64,000 bases of DNA from Amycolatopsis sp. FDAARGOS 1241 (GCF_016889705.1 NZ_CP069526.1:3472001-3536000), one strand, 5' to 3'. Positions 9,176-18,422 are shown, counted from the first letter of the stretch. A program made the numbers and translations. The notes: a model not told the origin generated them from the letters alone.

Positions 9176-9191
9176 CGGAAGACGAGGCAGG

Positions 9192-10041
9192 CCGTACACC
9201 CCGGTCCTCGGTTCGACGATGCACCACCGCGAAACCGGCAGCGGTGCCCCTGTCGTCTTCTTGCACGGCAATCCGACGACGTCGTACCTCTGGCGCGACG
9301 TGCTGCCCGCGGTCGGCGCTCCCGGCCGGCTGCTCGCGCCGGACTTGATCGGCATGGGTGACTCGGGCAGACCCTTGATCGGGTACTCGTTCGCGGACCG
9401 CGCCGACCACCTCGACGCGTGGTTCGCCGCGCTGGGGTTCGACGAGGTGGTGCTCGTCGGGCACGACTGGGGCGGGGCGCTCGCGTTCGACTTCGCGGCG
9501 CGCCACCCCGGGTGGGTGCGCGGGGTCGCGGTCACCGAAACGATCGTGAAACCCTCGGCGTGGGCCGAGCTCCCGGAGGACGGGCGGCAGCTGTTCCGGG
9601 CGCTGCGCACCCCGGGCGCCGGTGAGCGGATGGTGCTCGACGACAACGTCTTCCTGCGCGAGCTGCTGCCCGGCTCCACCGCCCGGGGCCTGGCAGCAGC
9701 TGAGCTCGAGGAGTACTCGCGGCCGTAGCCGACGCGCGAGAGCCGGATGCCCCTGCTGCGCCGGCCGCGCGCGATGCCGCTCGACGGGGAGCCCACCGAG
9801 GTCGTCGAGCGGTACGGCGAATGGCTCAAGGAGCGTGGACGTGCCGAAACTGCTGGTCACGTTCGAACCGGGACCTGCCACGATGCTCACTCCGGCGCTC
9901 GTGCGGTGGTGCGCGGACACGGCCGCCGCGCTGGAGGTGGTGCACCACACCGTTGGCGCGGGACACCACACACCCGAGGACCGGCCGGCGGCGCTCGGGG
10001 CGTCGATCGCGGCGTGGGCCGACGCACGCGGGCTCCGCTGA
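9192..10041 (+). pseudogene. broken haloalkane dehalogenase-like alpha/beta hydrolase
   Basis: The sequence matches DhaA-type haloalkane dehalogenases: TPVLGSTMHHRETGSG, FLHGNPTTSYLWRDVLP, then nucleophile motif GHDWGGALAF and the late segment PLLRRPRAMPLDGEP...PKLLVTFEPG. Three lesions are visible. No start codon lies in frame upstream of the homologous N-terminus (an ATG at 9219 is internal). An in-frame TAG at 9726-9728 replaces what is normally Tyr. A one-base shift near 9830 moves the C-terminal part to another frame, which ends at 10041. The intact enzyme would cleave carbon-halogen bonds. Confidence 0.8.
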
Positions 10042-10049
10042 CGGACGGT

Positions 10050-10943
10050 TCAGGCGGGCAGGTCGGCCCGGTCACCGAGCAGGTCGACCAGCTCCGTCAG
10101 CGCCTCGCCCAGCGGGAGGTCCACGCGGACCTGCGCGCAGGCGTCCCCGCGGGTTTGGCCGCGGTTGACGATCAGGACTGGCTTGCCGGTTTTCGCGGCG
10201 TGGCGGACGAAGCGCAGGCCGGACATGACGGTCAGGGACGAGCCGAGAACGAGCATCGCCGAGGCTTCGTCGACCAGCCGGTAGCAGCGTTCGACTCGGG
10301 CGCGGGGCACGTTCTCGCCGAAGAACACGACGTCGGGTTTCAGCACGCCGGCGCACGCGGCGCAGCTGACGAGGGTGAAGGTGCGGGCGGCGTCCTCGGC
10401 GAGGTCGACGTCGCCGTCGGGGTTGATGCGGGTGACGGTGCCGCCGAAGGACGGGTTGGCGGCGCGCAGGCGGGTGTCGAGGTCTTCGCGCGGGCTGGTG
10501 CGGCGGCAGCCGAGGCAGATCACGCGGTCGAGGTTGCCGTGCAGTTCCACCACGCCGCGCGTGCCGGCCGCTCGGTGCAGGCCGTCGACGTTCTGCGTGA
10601 TGACCCCCGACAGCAGTCCCGCGCGGCGCAGGGCCGCGACGGCGTGGTGGCCGGAGTTCGGCTCGGCGCGGGCGATGGTGCGCCAGCCCAGGTGGCTGCG
10701 CGCCCAGTAGCGCTGCCGGCCTTCGGCGCTGGCCGTGAATTCGTCGTAGGTCATCGGCGTGTGCCGGCGCAGGCTACCGGATTCGCCGCGGTAGTCGGGG
10801 ATGCCGGACTCGGTCGACAGGCCCGCTCCGCTCAGCACCACCACGTGGCCGCGGGCGACGACCTCGGCCACCTCGGCGACCGTTCCGGTGCGCGGCAGCG
10901 CTTCGCCCGTACCGGTCCAGCTCAAGGTGGGTCGTGTCCGCAC
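10050..10943 (-). CDS. Sir2-family NAD-dependent protein deacylase (sirtuin)
   Basis: 297 aa. The NAD site is seen in LSGAGLSTESGIPDYRG near residue 38, then TQNVDGLHRAAG and the catalytic His in VVELHGNLDRV. A Zn-binding module is present as CLGC and CAAC. The C-terminal Rossmann part contains VLGSSLTVMSG and PVLIVNRGQT. The length fits class II/III bacterial sirtuins. It would remove acyl groups from protein lysines using NAD. The start is the ATG at 10943. It overlaps the tail of a decayed transporter on the same strand. Confidence 0.92.
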   Translation of the reverse strand: MRTRPTLSWTGTGEALPRTGTVAEVAEVVARGHVVVLSGAGLSTESGIPDYRGESGSLRRHTPMTYDEFTASAEGRQRYWARSHLGWRTIARAEPNSGHHAVAALRRAGLLSGVITQNVDGLHRAAGTRGVVELHGNLDRVICLGCRRTSPREDLDTRLRAANPSFGGTVTRINPDGDVDLAEDAARTFTLVSCAACAGVLKPDVVFFGENVPRARVERCYRLVDEASAMLVLGSSLTVMSGLRFVRHAAKTGKPVLIVNRGQTRGDACAQVRVDLPLGEALTELVDLLGDRADLPA

Positions 10944-12155
10944 CTGATCAGTTTACGTGCCCGCGTGCTCGCGTTCGAGCTGCTCGGGGCTGCGGCCCCG
11001 AAAGCCGCCAGCAGCGGCGGGAACACGAGCGCGACGGCCAGGTTGAACAACCAGGTGAAGACGAGGCACACGCTCGCCGCCGCCGCCCGGACGCGCGGCG
11101 GGAACAGTTCCGGCAGCGCGACCCACTGCACCGGCCCCCACGACACCGAGAACGACGCGATGTACCCGGCGATCGCGGCCAGTGGCAGCCCGAGCAGCAC
11201 CGGCCGTGCGCGAGCCCGCCGAGGTAAACCGCGGCCGGTAGGACCATCGCGCCGCACATCCCCGCGGCGCCGACGAGCGGCAGCGGCCGCCGGCCCGCGC
11301 GGTCGATGAGGCGCATCGCGGCGAGCGTCAAGAGCATGTTGACCGCGCCGGTGCCCACGCTCGCGAGGATCGCACCCGACGAGCCGAACCCGACGTCGAT
11401 GAGCAGCGTCGGCGCGTAGTGGGTGATCGTGTTCATCCCCACGAAGTTCTGGAAGAACAGCAGCAGCATGCCGGCCACGGACACTTTGCGCGGCCGCCCG
11501 CCCGTGAGCATCCGGCCGCCGCAGCGGTTGCGCGCGCTCGGCCTGCTGCTGCGCGCCGGCGCGGATGTCGGCCGGCTCCGCTTCGGCCGCGTCCGCGCTG
11601 CCGCGCCTCCGGGTCAGCACGGTACGCGCGGTGGTTTCGTCGCGCTTGTTGACGGCCAGCCAGCGCGGGCTCTCCGGTGGTGTGTACATGCCGGCCAGGA
11701 GCAGCACGGCCGCCACCACACCGAGCCCGATCATCCACCGCGTCGACACCCAGCCCGGGAGCTTGCCGCGCACCTCCTTCGGCGCCAGCTCCGACAGGTA
11801 CATCGGCACCACCACCGAAGCGATCCCGACGCCCACGCCCGTCACGAACCGGAAAGTCACCGGCAGCGGCGCCGTGCCGGACAGTGCCGCGCCCAGCGTG
11901 CCGACGATGAACACCGGCCCGGTGCCGAGGGTCATGCGGCGCCGCCCGAGCGAGTCGGCGAGCCGCCCCGTGAGCCCCGCACCCACCATGGACCCGGCCG
12001 GCAACCCCGACACCACCATGCCTTGCCGGACGGGGCTCAGCGGATGTCCCGGCCGAGGTAGAGCAGCGCCCCGGAGATCACGCCGGTGTTGTAGCCCCAG
12101 AGGATCCCGCCGAGCGCACCGAAGAACCAGAGGCTGAGTTCGCTGCCCGCCGCAG
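10922..12155 (-). pseudogene. decayed sugar-porter MFS transporter
   Basis: Segments of an SP-family (GalP/XylE-like) symporter are recognisable in order on the minus strand: LWFFGALGGILWGYNTGVIS, then MVVSGLPAGSMVGAGLTGRL with DSLGRRRM, PMYLSELAPKEVRGKLP, then GMNTITHYAPTLL, and finally SWGPVQWVALPELFPPRVRA. They lie in three reading-frame blocks, with shifts near 12050, 11560 and 11225. A TGA (about 12040) closes the first block. No start codon precedes the N-terminal block, and the last transmembrane part is missing where it meets the sirtuin gene. It cannot make a functional transporter. Confidence 0.82.
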
Positions 12156-12287
12156 GCTCACCTCGTGATCATCACGCGGGCGGGAAAGATCGGCAGCGCG
12201 AGCCTGATTCCCGTTACCGGCCAACGAGAAATCACCCCGTGGGTAAGCCGGTGGTTCGCGACCTGCCGGCCTGGGTACTTCACCGAC

Positions 12288-12458
12288 ATGTGGTTCGCGT
12301 TGGGTACACCCGTGGTCCTGATGGTCGCCGCCGTGCTGATGGAGCGGTTGGAGCAGCGCTGCACCCGGGTGTCCACGAGAGCCGCGCGGGGCGAACGCGC
12401 CGGGAGCGACGAACTGCCGCGTCCCGTCGTCACGCCGGCGGTCGTGCTGCGGCACTGA
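12288..12458 (+). CDS. small single-pass membrane protein
   Basis: 56 aa. The first 20 residues (MWFALGTPVVLMVAAVLMER) form one hydrophobic segment, followed by a charged tail with LEQRC. Short actinobacterial proteins with this layout are common. A longer reading from a GTG at 12165 is possible but overlaps the decayed transporter on the other strand. No clear ribosome site precedes the ATG, so the call is tentative. Function unknown. Confidence 0.4.
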   Translation: MWFALGTPVVLMVAAVLMERLEQRCTRVSTRAARGERAGSDELPRPVVTPAVVLRH

Positions 12459-12585
12459 TCCCGGCGCGATCCGGGACCGAAGTGGACTTCGGCCCGGACG
12501 CGAACCGCGCGGCACCGGACGTGGTGCGGCACCGGTTGCGGCCGCGGGGTCGGCCAGAACCGGTGTGAGCACCGTGTTGGGGACA

Positions 12586-12624
12586 GGGCCGGGCTCCCTC
12601 CGTCGGGGTGCGGGAGCCCGGCCC
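12586..12624. terminator. strong hairpin terminator downstream of the phospholipase pseudogene
   Basis: A perfect 13-bp stem: GGGCCGGGCTCCC (12586-12598) pairs with GGGAGCCCGGCCC (12612-12624) around a 13-nt loop. It lies 17 bp beyond the TAA (12641-12643) of the minus-strand phospholipase gene. Confidence 0.8.
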
Positions 12625-12640
12625 GTCATGTTTGCGGTGC

Positions 12641-14067
12641 TTACCCGGGGCGGTCGTTGTGCTCGCCACTGGGCGGCGCCCGCGGTGACGTTCTGGTACC
12701 ACGCGTCCCACGGGTGGTTCGTCGCCGCGTAGTTCGCCGGCGGGTTCGTGGCGAGGCTCGCCGAGTCGAAGTCCCAGCCGCGGACCAGTTTTCCGGCGTT
12801 GCGGGCGGCGGTGATGAACGCGGACTCCGTGGCAGGCGCGCCGTGGAACAGCGCGCCTTGCTGCAGCTCGGCCGGGTCGCCCTGCTGGTACTCGTCGAAG
12901 GCGACCTGCGGGTACTGGATCCGTCCGCCGCTCACGCGGTCGGTGGCGTAGCACAGGGTCTGGGCGGGCGTCGCGCCGTCGGCTCCGGTCGAGACGGCCA
13001 CGCGGCGGCTGCCCGACGTGCCGGTGGTCTGGGGGAACAGCGGGTCCGAGGCCTTCGCGTTCCCGGTCCAGGCCACCGTCTTGCCCGACGTGTCGAGCGT
13101 GCCCTGCCACTGCCAGTTCTGGCTCGAGCTCTGGCTGCGGTGGATCTCGCGCACACCGGAGCCGGTGAACGCCACCGTCGGCGTCTCCCCGTTGTCGTAC
13201 TGGAGGCTCGCCGACCAGGTGATTTCGCCGTCGGCGCGGAGCTGCCCGGTGTGGTACCAGAGCGTGGTCGCGGCCTGCGACCGGTGGACCTCGACAACCC
13301 GGCCGGACTCGTCGAGCGCGATCGCCGGCGTCTGACCGCTGTCGTACCGGCCGCGGCGGTTCCAGGTGACGGTGCCGTCGGCGGCGTACGTGCCGGTCCA
13401 GTACCAGAGCGCGCCGGCGCGCCCGAGTCGTGCACCTCGACGACCTGGCCGTCGCCGTTGAGCGCTACGGCGGGGTGGTAGCCGACGTCGCGGCGGTACG
13501 CGGCACGCGTGCCGCTGTCGCCGGAGAGGAGCGTGAACACCTTGCCGCGCAACGAGTCCGTGGTCGCTCCGCCGGGGTATTTTTCGCGAGCAGCAGCCGC
13601 GAACCGAAGGCGGCCTGCAGTTCCTGGTTCACCGCCGCGAGGTTGCCCGCGGAGGACGACGGGTTGTCGGTGAGGTCGTCTTTCAAGTCGAGCATCACGA
13701 CGATCGGGGCGGCGGTGGGGTGCGCGGCCGACCAGGTGCCGACGACGTTCAGCCAGTCGCGCAGGTTGCTCGACGCCGGGTTGCCCGTGTGGTCGACGAG
13801 GTCGCCGGGGCTGCCGTGCCCGATGCCGTAGTCGTGAGCCGTGGCGTAACCGTTGTCGTGGATGTCGAACTCGACGAAGCGAACGCCGTGGTCGAGCTGG
13901 TAGGCGTTCGAGCCCTTGGCGCCGTCGACGTTGCCCGAATAGCTGTTGTGCGTAGCCTTGAAAACCGGCGCGGTGAACGGCGTGGCCGCCGCGGTCGCCG
14001 GAGTGCCGACCAGCGCGAACGCGGCGGCGACCGCGGTGAGCGCGACGGGCGCACGGAAGCGGTGCAT
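12641..14067 (-). pseudogene. frameshifted secreted phosphoinositide phospholipase C-like protein
   Basis: An N-terminal signal peptide (MHRFRAPVALTAVAAAFALV...ATAAATP) is followed by a PI-PLC X-type catalytic core: FKATHNSYSGN, FVEFDIHDNG, IVVMLDLKDDL. Later parts (DSLRGKVFTLLSGD, then two repeats resembling VVEVHRSQ...LWYHTG, then NHPWDAWYQNVTAGAA) lie in other frames. Shifts are near 13590 (at an AAAAA run), near 13420 (in a GC repeat) and near 12660. If the three single-base slips are undone, a protein of about 470 aa results. Homopolymer and GC-repeat positions mean sequencing error is a real alternative. Confidence 0.75.
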
Positions 14068-14233
14068 GTGCCTGAGCCCCAGGTCGAGTGCGGAAACGCG
14101 GAAATGCCGGCGATCATCCGCGCCGATCGTGGCATCTTCGGACGATGCCGGACAACAACGGGGAAATCGAGGAACCGGATGAGGTTCGCCAGCGCCACCC
14201 GCGTGCCGTCGCGCGGGTCGGTGGCCGCGGCGG

Positions 14234-14617
14234 TCACGACGGCGCTCCGGTCGCCGCGGCCAGGTTCTTCTCCACGACGGTCATCGTGGCTTCGAGGTCT
14301 TCGGTCGGGCTGAACTCGACGACCGAGGTGCCGGTGCCGATGAGGGGGAGGTGTCCGGGCGGCGTGTAGTAGGCGTCGCCGGCCACGAAGCTCGCCTCGT
14401 GATCGGGCCAGCGAAAGGTCAGTCGGCCCGCGGTGACGACGCCCCAGTGCGGGCACTGGCAGCGGTCACCGGGGAGCCCGGCGAACAGCGGCGCCGGGTC
14501 GACGTCCTGGGCCAACGTCTCGAAGCCGACGGTGTAGCACCCGAGGGCTGCGTACCGTCCCCGGATCAGTGCGGTGTCGACGGCGACCGGCGTCGACTGC
14601 CGGTTGGCACTGGGCAT
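14234..14617 (-). CDS. cupin-fold protein
   Basis: 127 aa. The sequence reads as a small single-domain cupin: GDRCQCPHWGVVTAGRLTFRW in the first motif region and FVAGDAYYTPPGHLPLI in the second. The ATG at 14617 follows GAGGAGG, which decides the start over a longer open frame. The metal-binding histidines of catalytic cupins are not complete, so it may be a sensory or binding cupin. The 166 bp between its stop and the phospholipase start hold nothing recognisable. Confidence 0.7.
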   Translation of the reverse strand: MPSANRQSTPVAVDTALIRGRYAALGCYTVGFETLAQDVDPAPLFAGLPGDRCQCPHWGVVTAGRLTFRWPDHEASFVAGDAYYTPPGHLPLIGTGTSVVEFSPTEDLEATMTVVEKNLAAATGAPS

Positions 14618-14974
14618 CGTGGCCTCCTCGAGTGGGACAACGGACACCCCTGCGGCGTGACGACGGGGGAACACTTGTGCACGGATCCGGCGCAACACCG
14701 CAAAACCTCTCGAACAAAGTGGCTAGTGTCGACAGTTTGCGGCGCCGCTGAGGTGACGCCTCGATAACGGGCCAATCCCGGTTGGCTGGACCAGTGGTCC
14801 GCCTTCGGCGCCGTGACCAGGAGTTCTCCTTATTCGACAAGATCTTTTCCAGGTGGACTCGTGCGGAGAGTCTCACTGCGACCCTTGACACAAGCAGGGC
14901 TGAGGCTGAGACTCTCCCGAAGTGTCGACACCTTGCGGAATTGCAGCGCAGCCATCAGCAAGGAGGAAACGGTA
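14618..14974. promoter_or_regulatory. leader region of the ABC importer / UbiD operon
   Basis: About 350 bp without a convincing gene. It holds a 13-bp palindrome GGACCA-G-TGGTCC at 14788-14800 and a TTGACA hexamer at 14885-14890. It also holds a perfect 10-bp inverted repeat, GGAGAGTCTC at 14865-14874 with GAGACTCTCC at 14908-14917. The palindrome is a candidate GntR or LysR operator, and the long inverted repeat could fold in the mRNA leader. Functions are inferred. Confidence 0.5.
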
Positions 14975-15019
14975 GTGAGCAAGCCAGAAGTCCGACCGGT
15001 TGGGGTGGCGGTCGGCTGA
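14975..15019 (+). CDS. possible 14-codon leader peptide coupled to the ABC ATPase
   Basis: A textbook ribosome site AAGGAGG (14960-14966) sits 8 bp before GTG at 14975. The frame encodes MSKPEVRPVGVAVG and ends with TGA at 15017-15019. That stop shares its final A with the ATG (15019-15021) of the ATPase gene, which has only a weak site of its own. The layout suggests translational coupling through a short upstream reading frame. A one-base sequencing error joining it to the ATPase is the alternative. Confidence 0.5.
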   Translation: MSKPEVRPVGVAVG

Positions 15020-15966
15020 TGACCTCGTCGAACGTGTGCCTGGACGCGCGCGATCTGCTGCTGGGCCACAAGACCCGGCGCGGCAACGCGTTCTCCACGG
15101 CGGTCCTCGACCTCAACCTCCAGATCATGGATGAGGAGTTCGTGGTCATCGTCGGGCCCAGCGGGTGCGGCAAGACCACCTTCCTCGAAGCCGTCGCCGG
15201 GCTCGTGCCCGTCGCGGGAGGTGCGCTCGAGGTGGGCGGAAAGCCCGTGAAAGGTCCCGGTCCCGAACGGTCGCTGGTGTTCCAGCACGCCTCGCTCTAC
15301 CCGTGGCGCACCGTCATGGACAACGTCCTCTTCGGACCGCAGGTGCAGGGCCGCCTGACGGCCCAGGTCCGCAAGCGGGCCGAGGAGCTGCTGGAGATCG
15401 TGGGGCTCTCCCACGTGACCCACAAGTACCCGCACGAACTCTCCGGTGGCATGAAGCAGCGCGTGAACCTCGCGCGGGCCCTGGCCACCGACCCCACCCT
15501 GCTGCTGCTCGACGAGCCCTTCGGGGCGCTCGACGCGCAGACGCGCGAGATCCTGCAGGACGAGCTCCTGCGCATCTGGCAGGCCGACACCGTCAGCTCC
15601 AAGAAGACGGCGATGTTCGTGACCCACGACGTGAACGAGGCCGTACTGCTGGCCGACCGCGTGCTCGTCTTCTCCAAGTCCCCCGCCCACGTCGCCCTCG
15701 AGGTGAAGATCGACGCGCCCCGTCCGCGCGACGCGGCCTGGCGGCGCAGCTCCGAGTTCCTCGCCTACGGCGACCGGATCCTCGAGGCGCTGCACCACAA
15801 ACCCGCCGACGAAACCACCTCCACCGCCACGGAAACCGCAGCTTCGGAAGATTCAGCGAGGAATCATGACCACGGCGTCAACTCTGACCAGGCCGCCGAC
15901 CACGTCCGGGCAACCGGCGGCGATGGAGTCCAAGGGACTGTCCGCCTGGGTTCAGCGCCGGCGTAG
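15019..15966 (+). CDS. ABC transporter ATP-binding protein, NitT/TauT type
   Basis: 315 aa. Walker A GPSGCGKTT near residue 46, the Q-loop in VFQHASLYPWRTV, the signature LSGGMKQRVNLARAL, Walker B LLLLDEPFGALD and the H-loop FVTHDVNEAV are all present. It energises import of a small organic anion with the permease and binding protein that follow. The last 45 residues are low-complexity and overlap the permease gene by 101 bp, whereas every other junction in this operon overlaps by only a few bases. A one-base slip near the 3' end would instead end the protein in an ATGA overlap at 15866. Confidence 0.92.
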   Translation: MTSSNVCLDARDLLLGHKTRRGNAFSTAVLDLNLQIMDEEFVVIVGPSGCGKTTFLEAVAGLVPVAGGALEVGGKPVKGPGPERSLVFQHASLYPWRTVMDNVLFGPQVQGRLTAQVRKRAEELLEIVGLSHVTHKYPHELSGGMKQRVNLARALATDPTLLLLDEPFGALDAQTREILQDELLRIWQADTVSSKKTAMFVTHDVNEAVLLADRVLVFSKSPAHVALEVKIDAPRPRDAAWRRSSEFLAYGDRILEALHHKPADETTSTATETAASEDSARNHDHGVNSDQAADHVRATGGDGVQGTVRLGSAPA

Positions 15967-16708
15967 CGGGCTGCTCGGCACGCTGGGCATCGTCATCGTC
16001 CTCGTGCTGTGGCAGATCTGCAGCGCCACCGGGCTCGTCGACGTTTCGTTCAGCAGCAGCCCGACCCGCATCGTCTCCGCCGAGATCGACCTGTTCGGCT
16101 CCGGCGACATCTGGCCCGCCCTCGGCGCGACCGGCCTGGAACTGCTGTGGGGCCTGCTGATCACGTTCGTCGTCGGCATCCCCGTCGGCCTCGTGCTGGG
16201 CCGCAGCCGGATCCTGCACGACATGACCGAGCCGATGGTCAACGTGCTGTACTCCGTGCCCTACGTGATGTTCCTGCCGATCATCATCTTCTGGTTCGGC
16301 ATCGGCGACGTCTCGCGCATCCTGGTGATCATCTGGGCCGCGATCCTGCCGCTCATCATCAACATCACCGCCGGTGTGCGGAACCTCGATCGCGACTACA
16401 CCCGCGTCGCCACGGTGTTCTGCACGCCGCGGCTGAAGTTCTTCTACACCATCGCGTTACCCGCGACGCTGCCCTACATCCTCGCCGGTGTGCGCCTCGC
16501 CGTCGGCCGGGCGCTGGTCGGTGCGATCGTCGCGGAACTCTTCCTCGCCAGCCAGGGTCTGGGCTACTTCGTTCAGACCCAGACCTCCAACTTCAACATG
16601 GACAACGCCATGGCCGGCATCGTCATCCTCGCCGTCGTCGCCCTGCTGCTGAACGGCGCCGTGCGGATGGTCGAACGCCGCTTCACCCACTGGGCAGGTG
16701 CACAATGA
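15866..16708 (+). CDS. ABC transporter permease, NitT/TauT type
   Basis: 280 aa inner-membrane permease with about six transmembrane segments (for example GTLGIVIVLVLWQICSATGL and ILVIIWAAILPLIINITAGV). The EAA-like coupling loop is in the GVRNLDRDYTRVA...IALPATLPYILAGVRL region, as in SsuC/TauC. The ATG at 15866 follows GCGAGGAATC. It forms the channel for the ATPase upstream and the lipoprotein downstream. The substrate is not set by sequence, but the operon context suggests an aromatic or heteroaromatic acid. Confidence 0.92.
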   Translation: MTTASTLTRPPTTSGQPAAMESKGLSAWVQRRRSGLLGTLGIVIVLVLWQICSATGLVDVSFSSSPTRIVSAEIDLFGSGDIWPALGATGLELLWGLLITFVVGIPVGLVLGRSRILHDMTEPMVNVLYSVPYVMFLPIIIFWFGIGDVSRILVIIWAAILPLIINITAGVRNLDRDYTRVATVFCTPRLKFFYTIALPATLPYILAGVRLAVGRALVGAIVAELFLASQGLGYFVQTQTSNFNMDNAMAGIVILAVVALLLNGAVRMVERRFTHWAGAQ

Positions 16709-17691
16709 AGTACACCAAGGTTTTCACGGCGGTCACCGCTGCCGCCGCTCTCGTGCTCGGGCTCACCGCGTGCGCCGGCAAGGGCGGTTCGACCGCCGCG
16801 GTCAAGGCGGACGCCAGCGGCGCGCTCCCGATCACGATCGGCTACACCGCGCTCGGCGCGGGCTACTCCGACCTGTACGTGGCCCAGGACGAAGGCATCT
16901 TCGCCAAGCACGGCCTCAAGGTCACGCTCAACCGCCTCAACGACAGCTCGCAGCTCGTCGCCGCGCTCTCGAGCGGCAGCGTGAACGTCGGCGTCGGCGT
17001 CGCGGCGGACACGGCCGCCGCGATCATGAAGGGCGCCGACCTCAAGTACGTGGCGATGTCGGAGCCGCACTACAACCTGGAGATGTGGGCGAGCCCCGCG
17101 ATCAAGACGATCCAGGACCTCAAGGGCAAGAAGGTCGCCATCTCCTCGCCCGGATCGCAGAGCGACTTCGGGCTGACCGACCTGCTCGAGGCCAACGGCA
17201 TGAAGCGGGAAGACGTGCAGGCCGTGTTCGTCAAGAGCGTGCCCGCCGAGGTCGCCGCGCTCGGCAGCGGGGCGGTCTCCGCGCTGCTGACCCAGCCGCC
17301 GAACGGCACGCAGAGCCGGGAGAAGGGCGCGCACCGACTGGCCTCGCTGGCGGATCTGCAGTTCCCGCTCGGGGCCTACACGGTGCAGAACAAGTTCCTG
17401 CAGAACAACCACGAAGCGGTGAAGCGGTTCTACGCCGCGGAAGCCGAGTCGCTGCAGTACCTGCGCGGCCACAAGGCCGAGACCGTGAAGGCGATCAAGA
17501 AGTACAGCGGCGTGCAGAGCGACGAGCTCGCCCAGTACGCGTACGACTTCTTCCTGACGGTGTGGTCGAAGACGCCCGAGGTCGATCCCAAGGTGATCAA
17601 GCAGGCCTTCGACGAAGCCGCCCACAACGCCAAGAAGACGCCGCCGTCGGACGTCACGCAGTACATCGACAACACACTGGCGGCCGCATGA
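16705..17691 (+). CDS. NMT1/SsuA-like substrate-binding lipoprotein
   Basis: 328 aa. A lipoprotein signal ends in the lipobox LTAC with Cys23. The mature part is a type II periplasmic-binding fold: ITIGYTALGAGYSDLYVAQDEGIFAKHG, then DLKGKKVAISSPGSQSDFG and ALLTQPPNGTQSREKG. It would capture the substrate outside the membrane and deliver it to the permease. Its ATG overlaps the permease stop (ATGA at 16705-16708) and its own stop overlaps the next gene, so it sits inside one tight operon with a hydrolase and UbiD. Confidence 0.92.
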   Translation: MKYTKVFTAVTAAAALVLGLTACAGKGGSTAAVKADASGALPITIGYTALGAGYSDLYVAQDEGIFAKHGLKVTLNRLNDSSQLVAALSSGSVNVGVGVAADTAAAIMKGADLKYVAMSEPHYNLEMWASPAIKTIQDLKGKKVAISSPGSQSDFGLTDLLEANGMKREDVQAVFVKSVPAEVAALGSGAVSALLTQPPNGTQSREKGAHRLASLADLQFPLGAYTVQNKFLQNNHEAVKRFYAAEAESLQYLRGHKAETVKAIKKYSGVQSDELAQYAYDFFLTVWSKTPEVDPKVIKQAFDEAAHNAKKTPPSDVTQYIDNTLAAA

Positions 17692-18422
17692 GCGCGCCGA
17701 AGACCGCTGATCCGGTGTTCGAGGCGGGCTGGGCCCAGTACCTGACCGAACGGGACCTCACCGTGCTCGAGGCGACGTCGTGGGCGAAGCGGGCCCCGTT
17801 CGGCTTCGGGTCCCGTCCGCTCGTCGTCGCCGTCGACCTGTACTACGCCGCGCTCGGCCTGCCGCGCACGGACATCGTGTCCTCGGTCGCCGAGTGGCCC
17901 AGCTCGTGCGGTGACCGCGGCTGGGAGGCCGTGGACCGCACCGCGCCGTTCCTGCAGGCGGCCCGCGGCGCCGGCGTGCGCGTGGCGTACTTCCACGCCA
18001 CCCCACCGGAGTACGGGCGCTGGAACCGCAAGCCGGCACCCGCGCTGGAGCCGAAACCGCGCGCGGTGGACCCGAACGCGATCGTCGAAGAGGTCGCTCC
18101 GGCCGACGGCGACATCGTGCTGCGGAAGATCGGGCCCAGCTGCTTCTTCGAGACGCCGCTGGACACGATCTTGCGCGCGGGAGGGTACGACACGATCCTC
18201 GTGGTCGGCGAATCGACCAGTGGGTGCGTGCGCTCCACGGTGGTCGACGCGTGCAGCCGCGGCTACCGCGTGGGCGTGATCGGGGACCTGTGCTTCGACC
18301 GGTTCGAGTCGTCGCACTGGATGAGCTTGTTCGACTTGAACCAGAAGTACGCGGACGTGGTGACCGCCGAGGCCGCCACCGAGTACCTGCGGGCCGGTAC
18401 GCGGCAGCGAGGAGTGGCATGA
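17688..18422 (+). CDS. isochorismatase-fold cysteine hydrolase (amidase-type)
   Basis: 244 aa. The cysteine-hydrolase triad of the family is visible: Asp50 (in VVAVDLYY), Lys147 (in VLRKIGPS) and Cys180 (in STSGCVRST). Family members with this triad hydrolyse C-N bonds (maleamate amidase NicF, N-carbamoylsarcosine amidase, RutB). True isochorismatases lack the Cys. Four-base overlaps join it to the binding protein upstream and to UbiD downstream. A paralogue lies at 50052-50735 in the second aromatic cluster (shared TSGCVR and NLFEMN/DLNQKYADV motifs). A role in opening or deamidating a nitrogenous ring product is inferred. Confidence 0.88.
   Translation: MSAPKTADPVFEAGWAQYLTERDLTVLEATSWAKRAPFGFGSRPLVVAVDLYYAALGLPRTDIVSSVAEWPSSCGDRGWEAVDRTAPFLQAARGAGVRVAYFHATPPEYGRWNRKPAPALEPKPRAVDPNAIVEEVAPADGDIVLRKIGPSCFFETPLDTILRAGGYDTILVVGESTSGCVRSTVVDACSRGYRVGVIGDLCFDRFESSHWMSLFDLNQKYADVVTAEAATEYLRAGTRQRGVA

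Noticed and set aside
14865..14917. TPP riboswitch upstream of the ABC importer
   Set aside because: A CTGAGA box (14906-14911) is present, but the second conserved TPP element (GAACCTGAT-type) and the usual helices are missing. The downstream genes are not thiamine genes.
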